36,519 nucleotides of DNA from NCBI GenBank assembly GCA_036496265.1, contig DASXLL010000350.1, positions 1-36,519 of the forward strand, given 5' to 3'. The notes under the pieces were generated by a model. That model saw only the letters and a list, made by a program, of their open reading frames with translations, ran no database searches and was not told the origin of the DNA. This document shows, piece after piece, positions 1-7,136 of the stretch. The position numbers and the translations under genes are program-made. This stretch comes from CAYLLN01 sp036496265 (GTDB lineage Bacteria > Planctomycetota > Planctomycetia > Pirellulales > Pirellulaceae). How positions within the stretch are numbered: position 1 is the stretch's first letter; each line of letters starts with the position of its first letter.

Positions 1-81
1 TGGCTGGTTTTCATTTGACATTCGCTCAAACGGTATACGACCCAAGGCGCGGCGGCTGAGGCGGCTGTTTGGGCGGATGGG

Positions 82-1383
82 TTAGTTTTCGGCCTGCCGC
101 ACATATTCGGATGCCATCTCGTTGAGATCGAGCTTCGCATCCAAATTCGCGGAGTAGGACCAGACACCATACCGCAGGCGGAAGGTTTCGCCGGGTTTTA
201 CCGCGATGCGGCTGGCGGGTCCTTTGGTGAAGGCGCGTTGGCCGAAGGGGTTGGCGACGAGGAGGCCGTAGTCGCGGGCGTGAAACCAGGAGGGGCGGAA
301 GTTTTGGGGGTGCGGGACGAGGAGCAAGCCGGTTCGTAGAGATGGTTCTTTGTCGCTCGTCGCAGTCTTTGTTGCTACAATCCCGCCGTAGTCGCACCAA
401 TCGGCTGGGCGGCCCCAGACTTCCTTCTCGTTGTGGCGGCCTTCGCTGTTGGTGATTGTTCCGTAGCCGGTTTTGACCGTAAGTGGCGTTGCCAGGCGAA
501 TGCCCAGGCCCATTTCTTCCTGATCGCCGAATGAAAACGGTTCGCTGCCTGAGAACTGGCTGTCGAATACGAACAAGTAGCCGCGGGGCGTGGCGCGAAT
601 CGTGTGGCGGGCTGATTCGAAACAGATTGTTTTGTCGCCTGCCACATACCGGTTCTTGGCGACGAATGTGACGAAGCTGTCGGCTCCGTCCAGTTTGACC
701 GCTGGCGGTTGGACGAATTCGACATGCTCGACATTGTTCATTTTTTCGACGGGGGCTTTGTTGCGCCAAAAATCGTGGCCGCTGATGTCGCCAAATGCCA
801 GCCAGATGCCGGGGTGCATCGTGTCGTGATCGGTAGGGTCGATTCCGGCCTGCGGCGGATGATTGCGAGTGACTTGGAAGCCGCTCGGACTATGGACGTG
901 AGCGAAATAGGGCCGCCGGATCACGTCATCGCGGAAAATGTAGGTCGCGACTGGGGTCTCGGCGCGGTGGATGATGAGCCGATCGGCGTGCTTCTCCACC
1001 GTAAGTGGCGCGCTAGCCGGCTCGCTGCCCTCTGCCCGTAGTAGGCAGGCAGCCACGATCAACGCAGAGGGGCATACGTGGAGCCAACGGGCAAATATTT
1101 GGCCGCGGATGAACGCGGATGAACACGGATTTTTCGAACAGAAGGTCACCAAGGAAACGAAGGGGATTGCTGGCGATGATTCATCGCTTTGTTTGCTCGC
1201 TCCTGTTTGACAGCCATTGTTGTCGCGAAAGTCTGCGCAAGTAGCAAAGTATTTGAGCTTTTGTCGTATGAATATTGGCATGTTGCTATCCATCGCTTTC
1301 TTGGCGAGCTTCTTTCTTGGCGCGTTTATTTCTTGACGAGCTTCTTTCTTGGAGTGCTTCTTTCTTGACTGGGGCCTGTTCAT
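82..1383 (-). CDS. DUF6807 (PmoA-like) family protein, start uncertain
   Basis: The conserved part runs from about residue 125 (APLTVEKHADRLIIHR) to the end and matches the planctomycete family usually called DUF6807 or 'methane oxygenase PmoA'. Visible landmarks are HDTMHPGIWLAFGDISGHDFW, an Arg/His-rich beta-strand core, and the ending LRYGVWSYSANLDAKLDLNEMASEY. The function is unknown; the name PmoA is historical and does not imply methane oxidation. The first ~120 residues of the longest reading frame look non-genuine: they come from a Lys-rich tandem repeat (1297-1375) and from two dispersed intergenic repeats (1101-1163). The short hydrophobic stretch CPSALIVAACLLRAEG just before the domain suggests a secreted protein, with translation starting well inside the frame, for example the GTG at 1149. 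No clear ribosome binding site decides this. Family call moderately sure, start unsure. Confidence 0.75.
   Translation of the reverse strand: MNRPQSRKKHSKKEARQEINAPRKKLAKKAMDSNMPIFIRQKLKYFATCADFRDNNGCQTGASKQSDESSPAIPFVSLVTFCSKNPCSSAFIRGQIFARWLHVCPSALIVAACLLRAEGSEPASAPLTVEKHADRLIIHRAETPVATYIFRDDVIRRPYFAHVHSPSGFQVTRNHPPQAGIDPTDHDTMHPGIWLAFGDISGHDFWRNKAPVEKMNNVEHVEFVQPPAVKLDGADSFVTFVAKNRYVAGDKTICFESARHTIRATPRGYLFVFDSQFSGSEPFSFGDQEEMGLGIRLATPLTVKTGYGTITNSEGRHNEKEVWGRPADWCDYGGIVATKTATSDKEPSLRTGLLLVPHPQNFRPSWFHARDYGLLVANPFGQRAFTKGPASRIAVKPGETFRLRYGVWSYSANLDAKLDLNEMASEYVRQAEN
1101..1163. repeat. Dispersed planctomycete-type intergenic repeats
   Basis: The stretch 1101-1131 contains the internally repeated unit GCGGATGAACGCGGATGAAC, and 1142-1163 contains AAGGTCACCAAGGAAACGAA. 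I recognise both as dispersed filler repeats found between and inside planctomycete genes; this is recall, not a search. They are read through by the N-terminal extension of the DUF6807 frame, which is the main reason to doubt that extension. Confidence 0.45.
1297..1375. repeat. Tandem direct repeat, CTTCTTTCTTGG units
   Basis: Three near-identical copies of GCTTCTTTCTTGG, plus a diverged one (ATTTCTTGACGAG), follow one another with short spacers. On the minus strand they would encode a Lys/Arg-rich low-complexity peptide at the start of the longest DUF6807 frame. The region lies in the divergent gap between that gene and the peptidase gene, where promoters are expected, so it is more likely non-coding. 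Confidence 0.5.
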
Positions 1384-1442
1384 AAGAAACGATCAGGGAC
1401 ATACGAACGGAGCGAGTTTAGAAAATCAAGTCATGTAGCCCT

Positions 1443-3992
1443 ATGCGAACAGCAAACACCCTTCGCCTGACCTTCCTGCTCGCGGTTGCCTTTGTCTTTG
1501 TAGCGACCACGCCCGCACAGGCCCAGCGGCGAGGTGGTGGAGGGGCGGGAGTTTATAAGGCGCGGATCGCGGCGCATTGGTTCGATGGTAATGCGAAGTT
1601 TTGGTATCAGAACGAGCTGGCTGGAGGAACGCGAGAGTTCATTTTGGTCGATGCGGAGCAAGGAACGCGGCAGAAAGCGTTTGATCATGTGAGGTTGGCG
1701 GCTGCGCTGACTCGCGGCAACGACGTTGTGCCGCACGAGCCTAATCGACTGACGATCGAGGCGCTCGTGTTTAAGGACGGTGGTCAGGCGCTCGAGTTTC
1801 GTGAAAGTGGACGGAACTGGCGATGCGATTTGCGGAACTATTCGGTGGTCGAGATTCAAGACCGATCGCCGGCGGATCGCGCTTCTGAAGCAATTGGCTT
1901 GGAGCAAAACGGGCAGCGTTACAGTGGGATTTCCGGCGGGGAAGAAGCAACGGAGGTGACGTTCGTCAATCGCACGAGCGGTGAAATCGAGTTGTTCTGG
2001 TTGGATGCTGAGGGCAATCGCCATAGCTACGGGAGAATTGGTCCACAGCAGGTTCGAGTCCAACACACTTATGCGCGCCATGTTTGGGAAGTCGTGCAGA
2101 CAAATGGTGTCTCTTTGGGAACGATTGCCGCAACCGAAGCTTACCTCACGGTCCATGTCGATCTCCCGCGGGGCGGTGGGCGGCGGTTCACGCGAGGAAG
2201 CGGTAGGCCGGCAGCAGGTGAAAATGTTTCGCGCGATGGGAAATGGGCGGCGGCCATTAAAGACCATAACGTCGTCGTCCGCAAAACCGTCGGCGGCGAT
2301 GAATTCACGCTTAGTGAGGACGGCCGCGAGGGCTTGGCGTACGGCAATTTGGAGTGGTCGCCGGATTCGAAGAGGCTGGTGGCGTTTCGGATTGAGCCGG
2401 GAGAGCAGAAGGAGGTGTATTTAGTTGAATCGTCGCCTAAGGGGGGCGGGCGGGCGGTGCTGCATACGCGGAATTACGCGTTGCCGGGCGATAAGTTCAC
2501 GGCCTATGAGCTGCATTTGTTCGATGTGGCGGGTCAAAAGGAGATCGAATGCAAGGTCGATCGAGTTGACTTCGGAACGCCGCGGCTGCGGTGGAATGAG
2601 GACGGGCATACCTTCACTTATCAGCAGGTCGATCGGGGGCATCAGCGAATGCGGCTGGCGGAAGTCGATGCGCAGACGGGGAAGAGCCGCAATTTGATCG
2701 ATGAGAAGACGGAGACGTTCATCTGGACCGCGCATACGGAAAATGTGAATTTGAGGCCGATTAATTGGCTCGAGAAATCGGACGAGATCGTTTATGTGTC
2801 GGAGCGCGACGGCTGGCGGCACTTGTACCTCGTCGATGCGAAGGAAGGGGCGATCAAAAATCAGATTACGAAGGGAGAATATGTCGTTCGCGGGATCGAA
2901 CGGATCGACGAAGACAAACGGCAGATTTGGTTTCGAGCTTGCGGGCGGAATCCGGATCAGGATCCGTACTTCATTCACTTTTATCGGATCAATTTCGATG
3001 GCAGCGGACTGGTGGCACTGACGGCGGGCAATGGGACGCACACGGTGGAATATTCGCCGGATCGGAGTTACTTGATCGATACGTATTCGCGAGTCGATCA
3101 GCCGGCGATTCATGAACTGCGGCGGGCGGAGGATGGTCAGTTGGTTTGCAAGCTGGAGGAGGCGGATATTTCGGAGTTGAAGAGTGGTGGTGGGCACAGC
3201 CCACCCTACGAGGCGCCGGAGGTTTTTGTCGCGAAGGGGCGGGATGGGAAGACGGATATTTGGGGGATCATTTGCCGGCCGAAGAATTTTGATCCAAGTA
3301 AAAAATATCCGGTGATCGAGCAGATTTATGCGGGGCCGCAAGGATCATACGTGCCGAAGGCATTCAGCTCGCAGCGGAGATATGCGGCGTTGAATGATCT
3401 GGGATTTGTCGTCGTGCAGATGGACGGGATGGGGACGGCCAACCGCTCGAAGGCGTTTCACGATGTGTGCTGGAAGGATCTGAAGGACGCGGGTTTGCCG
3501 GATCGCATCTTGTGGCATCAGGCGGTGGCGGCCAAATATCCGTGGTATGACATCCGCCGAGTGGGAATCTATGGCGGGTCGGCGGGCGGACAGAATTCGA
3601 CGGGGGCGCTGCTGTTTCATCCGGAGTTTTATAAGGTCGCGGTCAGCGGCTGCGGTTGCCATGACAACCGAATGGATAAGGCATCGTGGAACGAGCAGTG
3701 GATGGGGTATCCGGTGGGGCCGCAGTATGCCGAGTCGTCGAATATCGATAACGCGGGGAAGCTGCGTGGAAAGCTGATGCTGATTGTGGGCGAGATGGAT
3801 ACGAATGTGCCGACGGAATCGACCTATCGGCTGGCGGATGCGCTGATCAAAGCTGACAAAGATTTTGACTTCGTCATGGTGCCGGGCGCCGGCCATGGGA
3901 TGGGGGGAGGGTATGGGACGCGGAGAATGCACGACTTTTTTGTGCGGCATTTGCTGGGAGGGGAGCCGCCGGATCGGAATGCGGCCCGTTAA
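1443..3992 (+). CDS. Secreted S9-family (DPP-IV-like) serine peptidase
   Basis: Prolyl oligopeptidase/dipeptidyl peptidase IV family enzyme of 849 residues, expected to cleave short peptides outside the cytoplasm. The N-terminus has an export signal (TLRLTFLLAVAFVFVATTPAQAQ). A beta-propeller-like region with WSPDSKRL, RWNEDGHTFTY and EYSPDRSY blades follows, then the alpha/beta-hydrolase domain from about residue 590. The catalytic triad is visible: Ser713 in GGSAGG, Asp786 in GEMDTNVP and His818 in GAGHGM. Residues 582-589 (GGGHSPPY), just before the hydrolase domain, are encoded by a palindromic repeat also found at 10336-10356, so this loop looks like an in-frame insertion. No Shine-Dalgarno sequence precedes the ATG. 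The peptidase family is certain from the motifs; exact specificity is not. Confidence 0.93.
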   Translation: MRTANTLRLTFLLAVAFVFVATTPAQAQRRGGGGAGVYKARIAAHWFDGNAKFWYQNELAGGTREFILVDAEQGTRQKAFDHVRLAAALTRGNDVVPHEPNRLTIEALVFKDGGQALEFRESGRNWRCDLRNYSVVEIQDRSPADRASEAIGLEQNGQRYSGISGGEEATEVTFVNRTSGEIELFWLDAEGNRHSYGRIGPQQVRVQHTYARHVWEVVQTNGVSLGTIAATEAYLTVHVDLPRGGGRRFTRGSGRPAAGENVSRDGKWAAAIKDHNVVVRKTVGGDEFTLSEDGREGLAYGNLEWSPDSKRLVAFRIEPGEQKEVYLVESSPKGGGRAVLHTRNYALPGDKFTAYELHLFDVAGQKEIECKVDRVDFGTPRLRWNEDGHTFTYQQVDRGHQRMRLAEVDAQTGKSRNLIDEKTETFIWTAHTENVNLRPINWLEKSDEIVYVSERDGWRHLYLVDAKEGAIKNQITKGEYVVRGIERIDEDKRQIWFRACGRNPDQDPYFIHFYRINFDGSGLVALTAGNGTHTVEYSPDRSYLIDTYSRVDQPAIHELRRAEDGQLVCKLEEADISELKSGGGHSPPYEAPEVFVAKGRDGKTDIWGIICRPKNFDPSKKYPVIEQIYAGPQGSYVPKAFSSQRRYAALNDLGFVVVQMDGMGTANRSKAFHDVCWKDLKDAGLPDRILWHQAVAAKYPWYDIRRVGIYGGSAGGQNSTGALLFHPEFYKVAVSGCGCHDNRMDKASWNEQWMGYPVGPQYAESSNIDNAGKLRGKLMLIVGEMDTNVPTESTYRLADALIKADKDFDFVMVPGAGHGMGGGYGTRRMHDFFVRHLLGGEPPDRNAAR
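3189..3209. repeat. Palindromic repeat inside peptidase gene
   Basis: A 21-base sequence containing GTGGGCACAGCCCACCCTAC folds as GGTGGGC/GCCCACC. An identical 21-base copy occurs at 10336-10356 at the end of the carboxylase gene. Here it is in frame and encodes GGGHSPPY. Confidence 0.8.
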
Positions 3993-4097
3993 ATGCTGAA
4001 CGAATTTCGGTCAGTCAAGCCCGAACGAACCGTGGTACGCTTCGCGAACCACAGCCACCCAGTTGTAACGCTGGACTATGAAGGCGGCCATTTTCTA

Positions 4098-4121
4098 CTG
4101 CCGTTTCACGAATGACGGCAG
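4098..4121. other. Hairpin in the 242-base gap after the peptidase gene
   Basis: The inverted repeat CTGCCGT...ACGGCAG has a 7-base-pair stem and ten-base loop and lies about 105 bases after the peptidase stop codon. It has no good T-tract on the plus strand, so it is only a possible terminator. Otherwise 3993-4234 holds nothing I recognise apart from the presumed promoter of the small cytochrome. Confidence 0.3.
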
Positions 4122-4234
4122 ACAGAAAAATTGCTTGGGGGGGTGGCGGCGTGGATTTTCGCGCGTGTACGATATGGCCGCCAGTCGCGTTTTACTAACC
4201 TGTTTCAAGTCACTCTGGTAGCGGAGAACCTGGT

Positions 4235-4606
4235 ATGCGCAAGTTGCTAGTTGCGTTCGTCGTCGCGGTGTTGGGCGGGGCCGTACTCACATTCACGACG
4301 GATGCCCAAGAGACGGCGGCGATCAAAGAAGTTATGAAAGTCGCCATGAAGGGCGGCCTAGCCAAGAAAGTGGCCAGCGGTGAGGCGACCGACGAGGAAA
4401 AGAAGAAGCTCGCTGGTCTGTTCTCGGCTCTGCATGACAACAAGCCGCCCAAGGGTGAGCAGTCGAGCTGGGACGCGAAAACCAAGGCCCTAGTCGATGC
4501 CGCCAATGAGGTCCTCGCGGGCAAGGCGAGCGGCAACGAGAAGCTGAAGGAACTCACGGCTGCCGGCAACTGCATGGCTTGCCATTCGGCGCACAAGGGC
4601 AAGTAG
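4235..4606 (+). CDS. Small monohaem c-type cytochrome, cytochrome c'-like
   Basis: A 123-residue exported protein. Residues 1-24 form a signal peptide (KLLVAFVVAVLGGAVLTFTTDAQ). The mature part is helical and charged. A single covalent haem motif, CMACH at residues 113-117, lies nearly at the C-terminus, with HSAHKGK following. That is the arrangement of class II (c'-type) four-helix-bundle cytochromes and small planctomycete relatives. It probably carries electrons or binds small ligands in the periplasm. The gene stands alone, followed by a strong hairpin at 4650-4680, so it looks monocistronic. GGAGAAC upstream of the ATG may be a weak ribosome binding site. The haem motif is certain; the subclass is inferred from the motif position and size. 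Confidence 0.85.
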   Translation: MRKLLVAFVVAVLGGAVLTFTTDAQETAAIKEVMKVAMKGGLAKKVASGEATDEEKKKLAGLFSALHDNKPPKGEQSSWDAKTKALVDAANEVLAGKASGNEKLKELTAAGNCMACHSAHKGK

Positions 4607-4649
4607 TCCTTTTACGGATTGCTCGATTTTTTATCGATTCACTTCAGCG

Positions 4650-4680
4650 ACCCGCTGCTTCGGATCACGAGGCGGCGGGT
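4650..4680 (+). terminator. Probable terminator after the small cytochrome
   Basis: ACCCGCTGCTTCG pairs with CGAGGCGGCGGGT over 13 positions, two of them G-U, around the loop GATCA. TGCGTCGTTTT follows. The hairpin lies 44 bases after the cytochrome stop codon. The T-tract is short, so this could be an imperfect intrinsic terminator or an mRNA-stabilising structure. Confidence 0.6.
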
Positions 4681-4735
4681 TGCGTCGTTTTGGGTCCCGA
4701 TTGCATAGTCAGTCTTGCACAGACCGTCGGCTACA

Positions 4736-4951
4736 ATGTCGTTGATGCATATGGGACGAATTGAGATCGTGGACCGACAAATGGCGGAGGTATTGGCGGC
4801 CAAAACAGAAGCGGAGCGACTACAAATTGCTTGGGGCATGTGGCGATCGGCGCGGCGGATGCTGACGCGGCTATTAACGAGCGAGCATCCGAATTGGTCC
4901 GCTGAGGAAGTTCAGCGGGAGGTGAGTCGGAGAATGGCAAGTGGAACCTGA
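4736..4951 (+). CDS. Small protein paired with nucleotidyltransferase (putative antitoxin)
   Basis: A protein of about 66-71 residues, depending on whether translation starts at 4736, 4745 or 4751. The likely core is MGRIEIVDRQMAEVLAAKTE, continuing to the characteristic end HPNWSAEEVQREVSRRMASG. It is helical and charged, with no membrane segment. I recall similar small proteins with an 'HP-W-hydrophobic-EV-REV-RR' ending next to nucleotidyltransferase genes in planctomycetes and cyanobacteria, but this is memory only. Its 3' end overlaps the next gene by 11 bases, so the two are translationally coupled, as in toxin-antitoxin operons. TACAAT at 4732-4737 resembles a -10 box; if so, the start is probably the ATG at 4751. 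Confidence 0.65.
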   Translation: MSLMHMGRIEIVDRQMAEVLAAKTEAERLQIAWGMWRSARRMLTRLLTSEHPNWSAEEVQREVSRRMASGT

Positions 4952-5510
4952 CGAACTGTTGGGGTACGTTCGCAACGCGTGCGAGCGCCTGGAAGTGACG
5001 TATATGGTCGTAGGATCGATAGCAAGCATCGCCTATGGAGAGACACGGTTTACCAACGACATCGATGTCGTCATCGATCTTCCCTCGGAAAAAGCAGACG
5101 CGTTCTGCGCGTCGTTTCCGGTCGAGGAGTTTTACGTCAGTCGGCAAGCCGTCACGCAGGCCGTTGCAAAACATTCTCAATTCAACGTCATACACCCCGC
5201 GTCCGGCCTCAAGGTCGATTTCATCGTCTTGTCGGAATCGGATTTCGACCAATCGCGACGCCAGCGGCGTCGTCAACTGTCGGTTTTGCCCGTCGGTCCG
5301 ATGTGGTTCGCTTCGCCGGAAGACGTAATCCTTAAAAAGATGGTTTATTTCCAAGAAGGAGGCAGCGACAAACACTTGCGTGATATTGCCGGTGTGCTGC
5401 GAATTCAAAGAAATCGACTTGACCGGGACTACGTCGCCGGGTGGGCGAAGTTGCTCGGTGTTGAAACAGTTTGGCAGTCGTTGGTTGCCAAGGAACAAGA
5501 GCCAGAGTGA
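4941..5510 (+). CDS. Nucleotidyltransferase-fold protein, AbiEii/DUF6036-like
   Basis: A 189-residue protein starting with GTG and overlapping the preceding small gene by 11 bases. The minimal nucleotidyltransferase signature is complete: Gly25-Ser26 in VVGSIASIAYGETRFTNDID, the metal-binding pair Asp40 and Asp42 in NDIDVVID, and a third acidic residue, Asp93, in GLKVDFIV. The later segment SPEDVILKKMVYFQEGGSDKH with a downstream LRDIAGVL helix is typical of AbiEii/DUF6036 proteins, where the conserved Lys and Asp flank the active site. Such enzymes transfer NMP groups to RNA or protein, and some act as toxins in abortive infection. With the small upstream partner it may form a toxin-antitoxin pair. 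Fold sure, role inferred. Confidence 0.85.
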   Translation: MEPDELLGYVRNACERLEVTYMVVGSIASIAYGETRFTNDIDVVIDLPSEKADAFCASFPVEEFYVSRQAVTQAVAKHSQFNVIHPASGLKVDFIVLSESDFDQSRRQRRRQLSVLPVGPMWFASPEDVILKKMVYFQEGGSDKHLRDIAGVLRIQRNRLDRDYVAGWAKLLGVETVWQSLVAKEQEPE

Positions 5511-5560
5511 AGTCGCAGAGTGGGAGATGGCAGAAGGTAGAATCAACTTGACGATCTGGG

Positions 5561-5585
5561 CATCCTCACGCGGAGCGTGAGGGCC
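5561..5585. repeat. Short palindromic repeat (CCTCACGC/GCGTGAGG)
   Basis: CCTCACGC at 5564-5571 and GCGTGAGG at 5575-5582 form an 8-base-pair stem with a three-base loop, about 50 bases after the nucleotidyltransferase stop. It has the same layout as the CCCACGC/GCGTGGG element at 9489-9516. Both resemble dispersed elements I know from planctomycete genomes. Confidence 0.6.
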
Positions 5586-5710
5586 ACCAAGCCGGCAACG
5601 GACCCGTTATTGGCAGAATGCCACTTAACGTCAGGCTTCTCAAGGCGATTGAGAGTTGATAATCTGACGGTTCTAGTTTGTGAGAAAGTTTTGTCTGAAA
5701 GAATATTGTT

Positions 5711-5809
5711 ATGGCCAAGCCACACCGTACGCACAAAAAAGCCAATCATGGCAAACGCCCCGCGAATGCCAAGGCCCGCCGGGCGAAACGCCGCAAAGTT
5801 CGCACGTAA
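5711..5809 (+). CDS. 32-residue highly basic small protein
   Basis: The frame encodes MAKPHRTHKKANHGKRPANA followed by KARRAKRRKVRT and a TAA stop. About half of its residues are Lys, Arg or His, with no acidic residue. This composition is like ribosomal proteins bTHX or L34, or other small RNA-binding proteins. It begins with ATG in the gap before the FabZ-like gene and ends 69 bases before that gene's likely start. I have an impression of similar 30-residue basic proteins in planctomycetes but cannot name a family. A role on the ribosome or in RNA or DNA compaction is inference from composition only. The reading frame is clean and the clustered basic codons are hard to explain as chance. 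Confidence 0.55.
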   Translation: MAKPHRTHKKANHGKRPANAKARRAKRRKVRT

Positions 5810-5878
5810 GCCGTTTCCCTCCTCTCTGCTTCGGAATTGCCGTCCGCGGCTGGCCCTGCGCTATTTGAAGGTTGCTTC

Positions 5879-6403
5879 GTGGCTGACAGCAAGTATCTGG
5901 TCGATCTTTCGCTGGTCGATTTCGATCGTCCGGTGGCCAATCTGGACCAGATTCGGCAGGTGAATCCGCAGCGGTTCGAGATGGAGCAGCTGACGGCGGT
6001 CGTGTATGTCGATGAGAAGGAATATGCGTGCGTCGGCTATAAGGATGTGAGCGAAAGCGAGTTTTGGGTCCGCGGGCACATGCCGGGGCTGCCGCTGATG
6101 CCGGGCGTGGTGATGCTGGAATCGATCGCGCAGCTGTGCAGCTTTGTGACGCAGCGCTATGACCTGCTCGGCGCTGAAATGGTCGGCTTTGGGGGCCTGG
6201 AAAATGTGCGGTTTCGCGACGTGGTGCTGCCTGGCGATCGGCTGATCGTCATGTGCAAACTCGAAAAGGTCCGCCGCGGGGGAATTATCGTTTGCAAGTT
6301 TCAAGGAATCGTGAAGGATCGGATTGTCGTCGAAGGGACGCTAAAGGGTATTCCGATTCCCGTTCAGGCGCTGCGAGAGATGCTCGCTGGAAGGCAACCT
6401 TAG
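5879..6403 (+). CDS. FabZ-like 3-hydroxyacyl-ACP dehydratase family protein
   Basis: A hot-dog-fold protein of 174 residues. The segment FWVRGHMPGLPLMPGVVMLE matches the FabZ active-site loop: His67 and Glu81 are 14 residues apart, as in Escherichia coli FabZ (His54/Glu68). The GFGGLENVRFRDVVLPGD segment matches the substrate-tunnel strands. It would dehydrate 3-hydroxyacyl-ACP in fatty acid synthesis, or act on a related acyl chain. The N-terminal ~35 residues before the fold are longer than in standard FabZ, so it may be a planctomycete side branch rather than the housekeeping enzyme. I chose the GTG at 5879 because GAAGG lies seven bases upstream; a TTG at 5837 would add 14 residues. trmB follows six bases later, suggesting cotranscription. 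Confidence 0.85.
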   Translation: MADSKYLVDLSLVDFDRPVANLDQIRQVNPQRFEMEQLTAVVYVDEKEYACVGYKDVSESEFWVRGHMPGLPLMPGVVMLESIAQLCSFVTQRYDLLGAEMVGFGGLENVRFRDVVLPGDRLIVMCKLEKVRRGGIIVCKFQGIVKDRIVVEGTLKGIPIPVQALREMLAGRQP

Positions 6404-6409
6404 GCGTTC

Positions 6410-7054
6410 ATGGGGCGGCGAGCGTTACGCAGGGTTGATCCGAAGCTCGATTTGTCGCGGCATTGGCTGGATGCGACCAAGCTGCCGGCGAAGTTCGACG
6501 CCAACGAGTTGTTCGGCCGCGATGCGCCGATCGAAGTGGAAGTCGGCAGCGGTAAGGGATTGTTTCTAACGGCGGCCTGCCGGTCGCAACCCGACCACGA
6601 CTTTATTGGCATTGAGCTGGCCAAAAAATACGCCCACTATGCGGCCGCGCGGCTCGCCAAAGCGGCGATTCCCAATGGCAAAATGATTAGCGGCGATGGC
6701 CTCCGGGTTTTCCGGGAATGGATTCCGAGCGGCTCGCTGGCCGCAGTGCATGTTTATTTCCCGGATCCGTGGTGGAAGGCGCGGCATAAGAAGCGGCGGG
6801 TGCTTAATGAATTTTTTCTGCGCGACGTGGAGCGGACGCTAGTGGCGGGGGGACGGCTGCATTTTTGGACCGACGTGGAGGAGTATTTTCTGACGACGCT
6901 AGAGCTGATAGGGGCGACGGTGAAGTTGGTTGGGCCGTTGGCGGTCGAGGAGAGTCCGGCGGAGCATGATTTGGATTACCGGACGCATTTTGAGCGGCGG
7001 ACGAGGAAGAATGAAGAGCCGGTGTATCGGGCGGAGTTTGTGAAAAGCGACTAG
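6410..7054 (+). CDS. trmB: tRNA (guanine-N7-)-methyltransferase TrmB
   Basis: A 214-residue class I SAM methyltransferase that methylates N7 of G46 in tRNA variable loops. The SAM-binding loop EVEVGSGKG ends at residue 50. IGIEL at about 66-70 binds the cofactor ribose. The TrmB hallmark VYFPDPWWKARHKKRR, with catalytic Asp and RNA-binding basic residues, lies at 115-130. The C-terminus has the expected YRTHFERR segment. Length is typical. It sits six bases after the FabZ-like gene and converges on rlmN. Its TAG stop codon falls in TAGCTGGGAGC, which looks like a decayed copy of the TAGCCGGGAGC palindrome family found at 21045-21068. Confidence 0.97.
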   Translation: MGRRALRRVDPKLDLSRHWLDATKLPAKFDANELFGRDAPIEVEVGSGKGLFLTAACRSQPDHDFIGIELAKKYAHYAAARLAKAAIPNGKMISGDGLRVFREWIPSGSLAAVHVYFPDPWWKARHKKRRVLNEFFLRDVERTLVAGGRLHFWTDVEEYFLTTLELIGATVKLVGPLAVEESPAEHDLDYRTHFERRTRKNEEPVYRAEFVKSD

Positions 7055-7111
7055 CTGGGAGCGAACCTGCTGACAGGACAAGCGGGAGTTGAGCGGTTTT
7101 CCGCAGCGTCT

Positions 7112-7133
7112 CCGGGACCAAGTTTGGTCCCGG
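7112..7133. repeat. CCGGGACCA-type palindrome between convergent genes
   Basis: CCGGGACCAA and TTGGTCCCGG form a perfect 10-base-pair stem in the 82-base gap between trmB and rlmN. The flanking TAG at 7134-7136 (minus strand) directly follows the TAA stop of rlmN as a second stop. Placement suggests a bidirectional terminator. It is one of five copies in the window, with 20992-21013, 21047-21068, 23501-23522 and 23557-23578. Confidence 0.8.
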
Positions 7134-7136
7134 CTA

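Noticed and set aside
1297..1375. Tandem repeat as a possible CRISPR or attachment site
   Set aside because: Units are too short and contiguous, with no unique spacers and no cas or integrase gene nearby.
2051..2066. GGTTCGAGTCC, resembling a tRNA T-arm
   Set aside because: It lies inside the S9 peptidase reading frame, and no acceptor or anticodon stem can be drawn around it.
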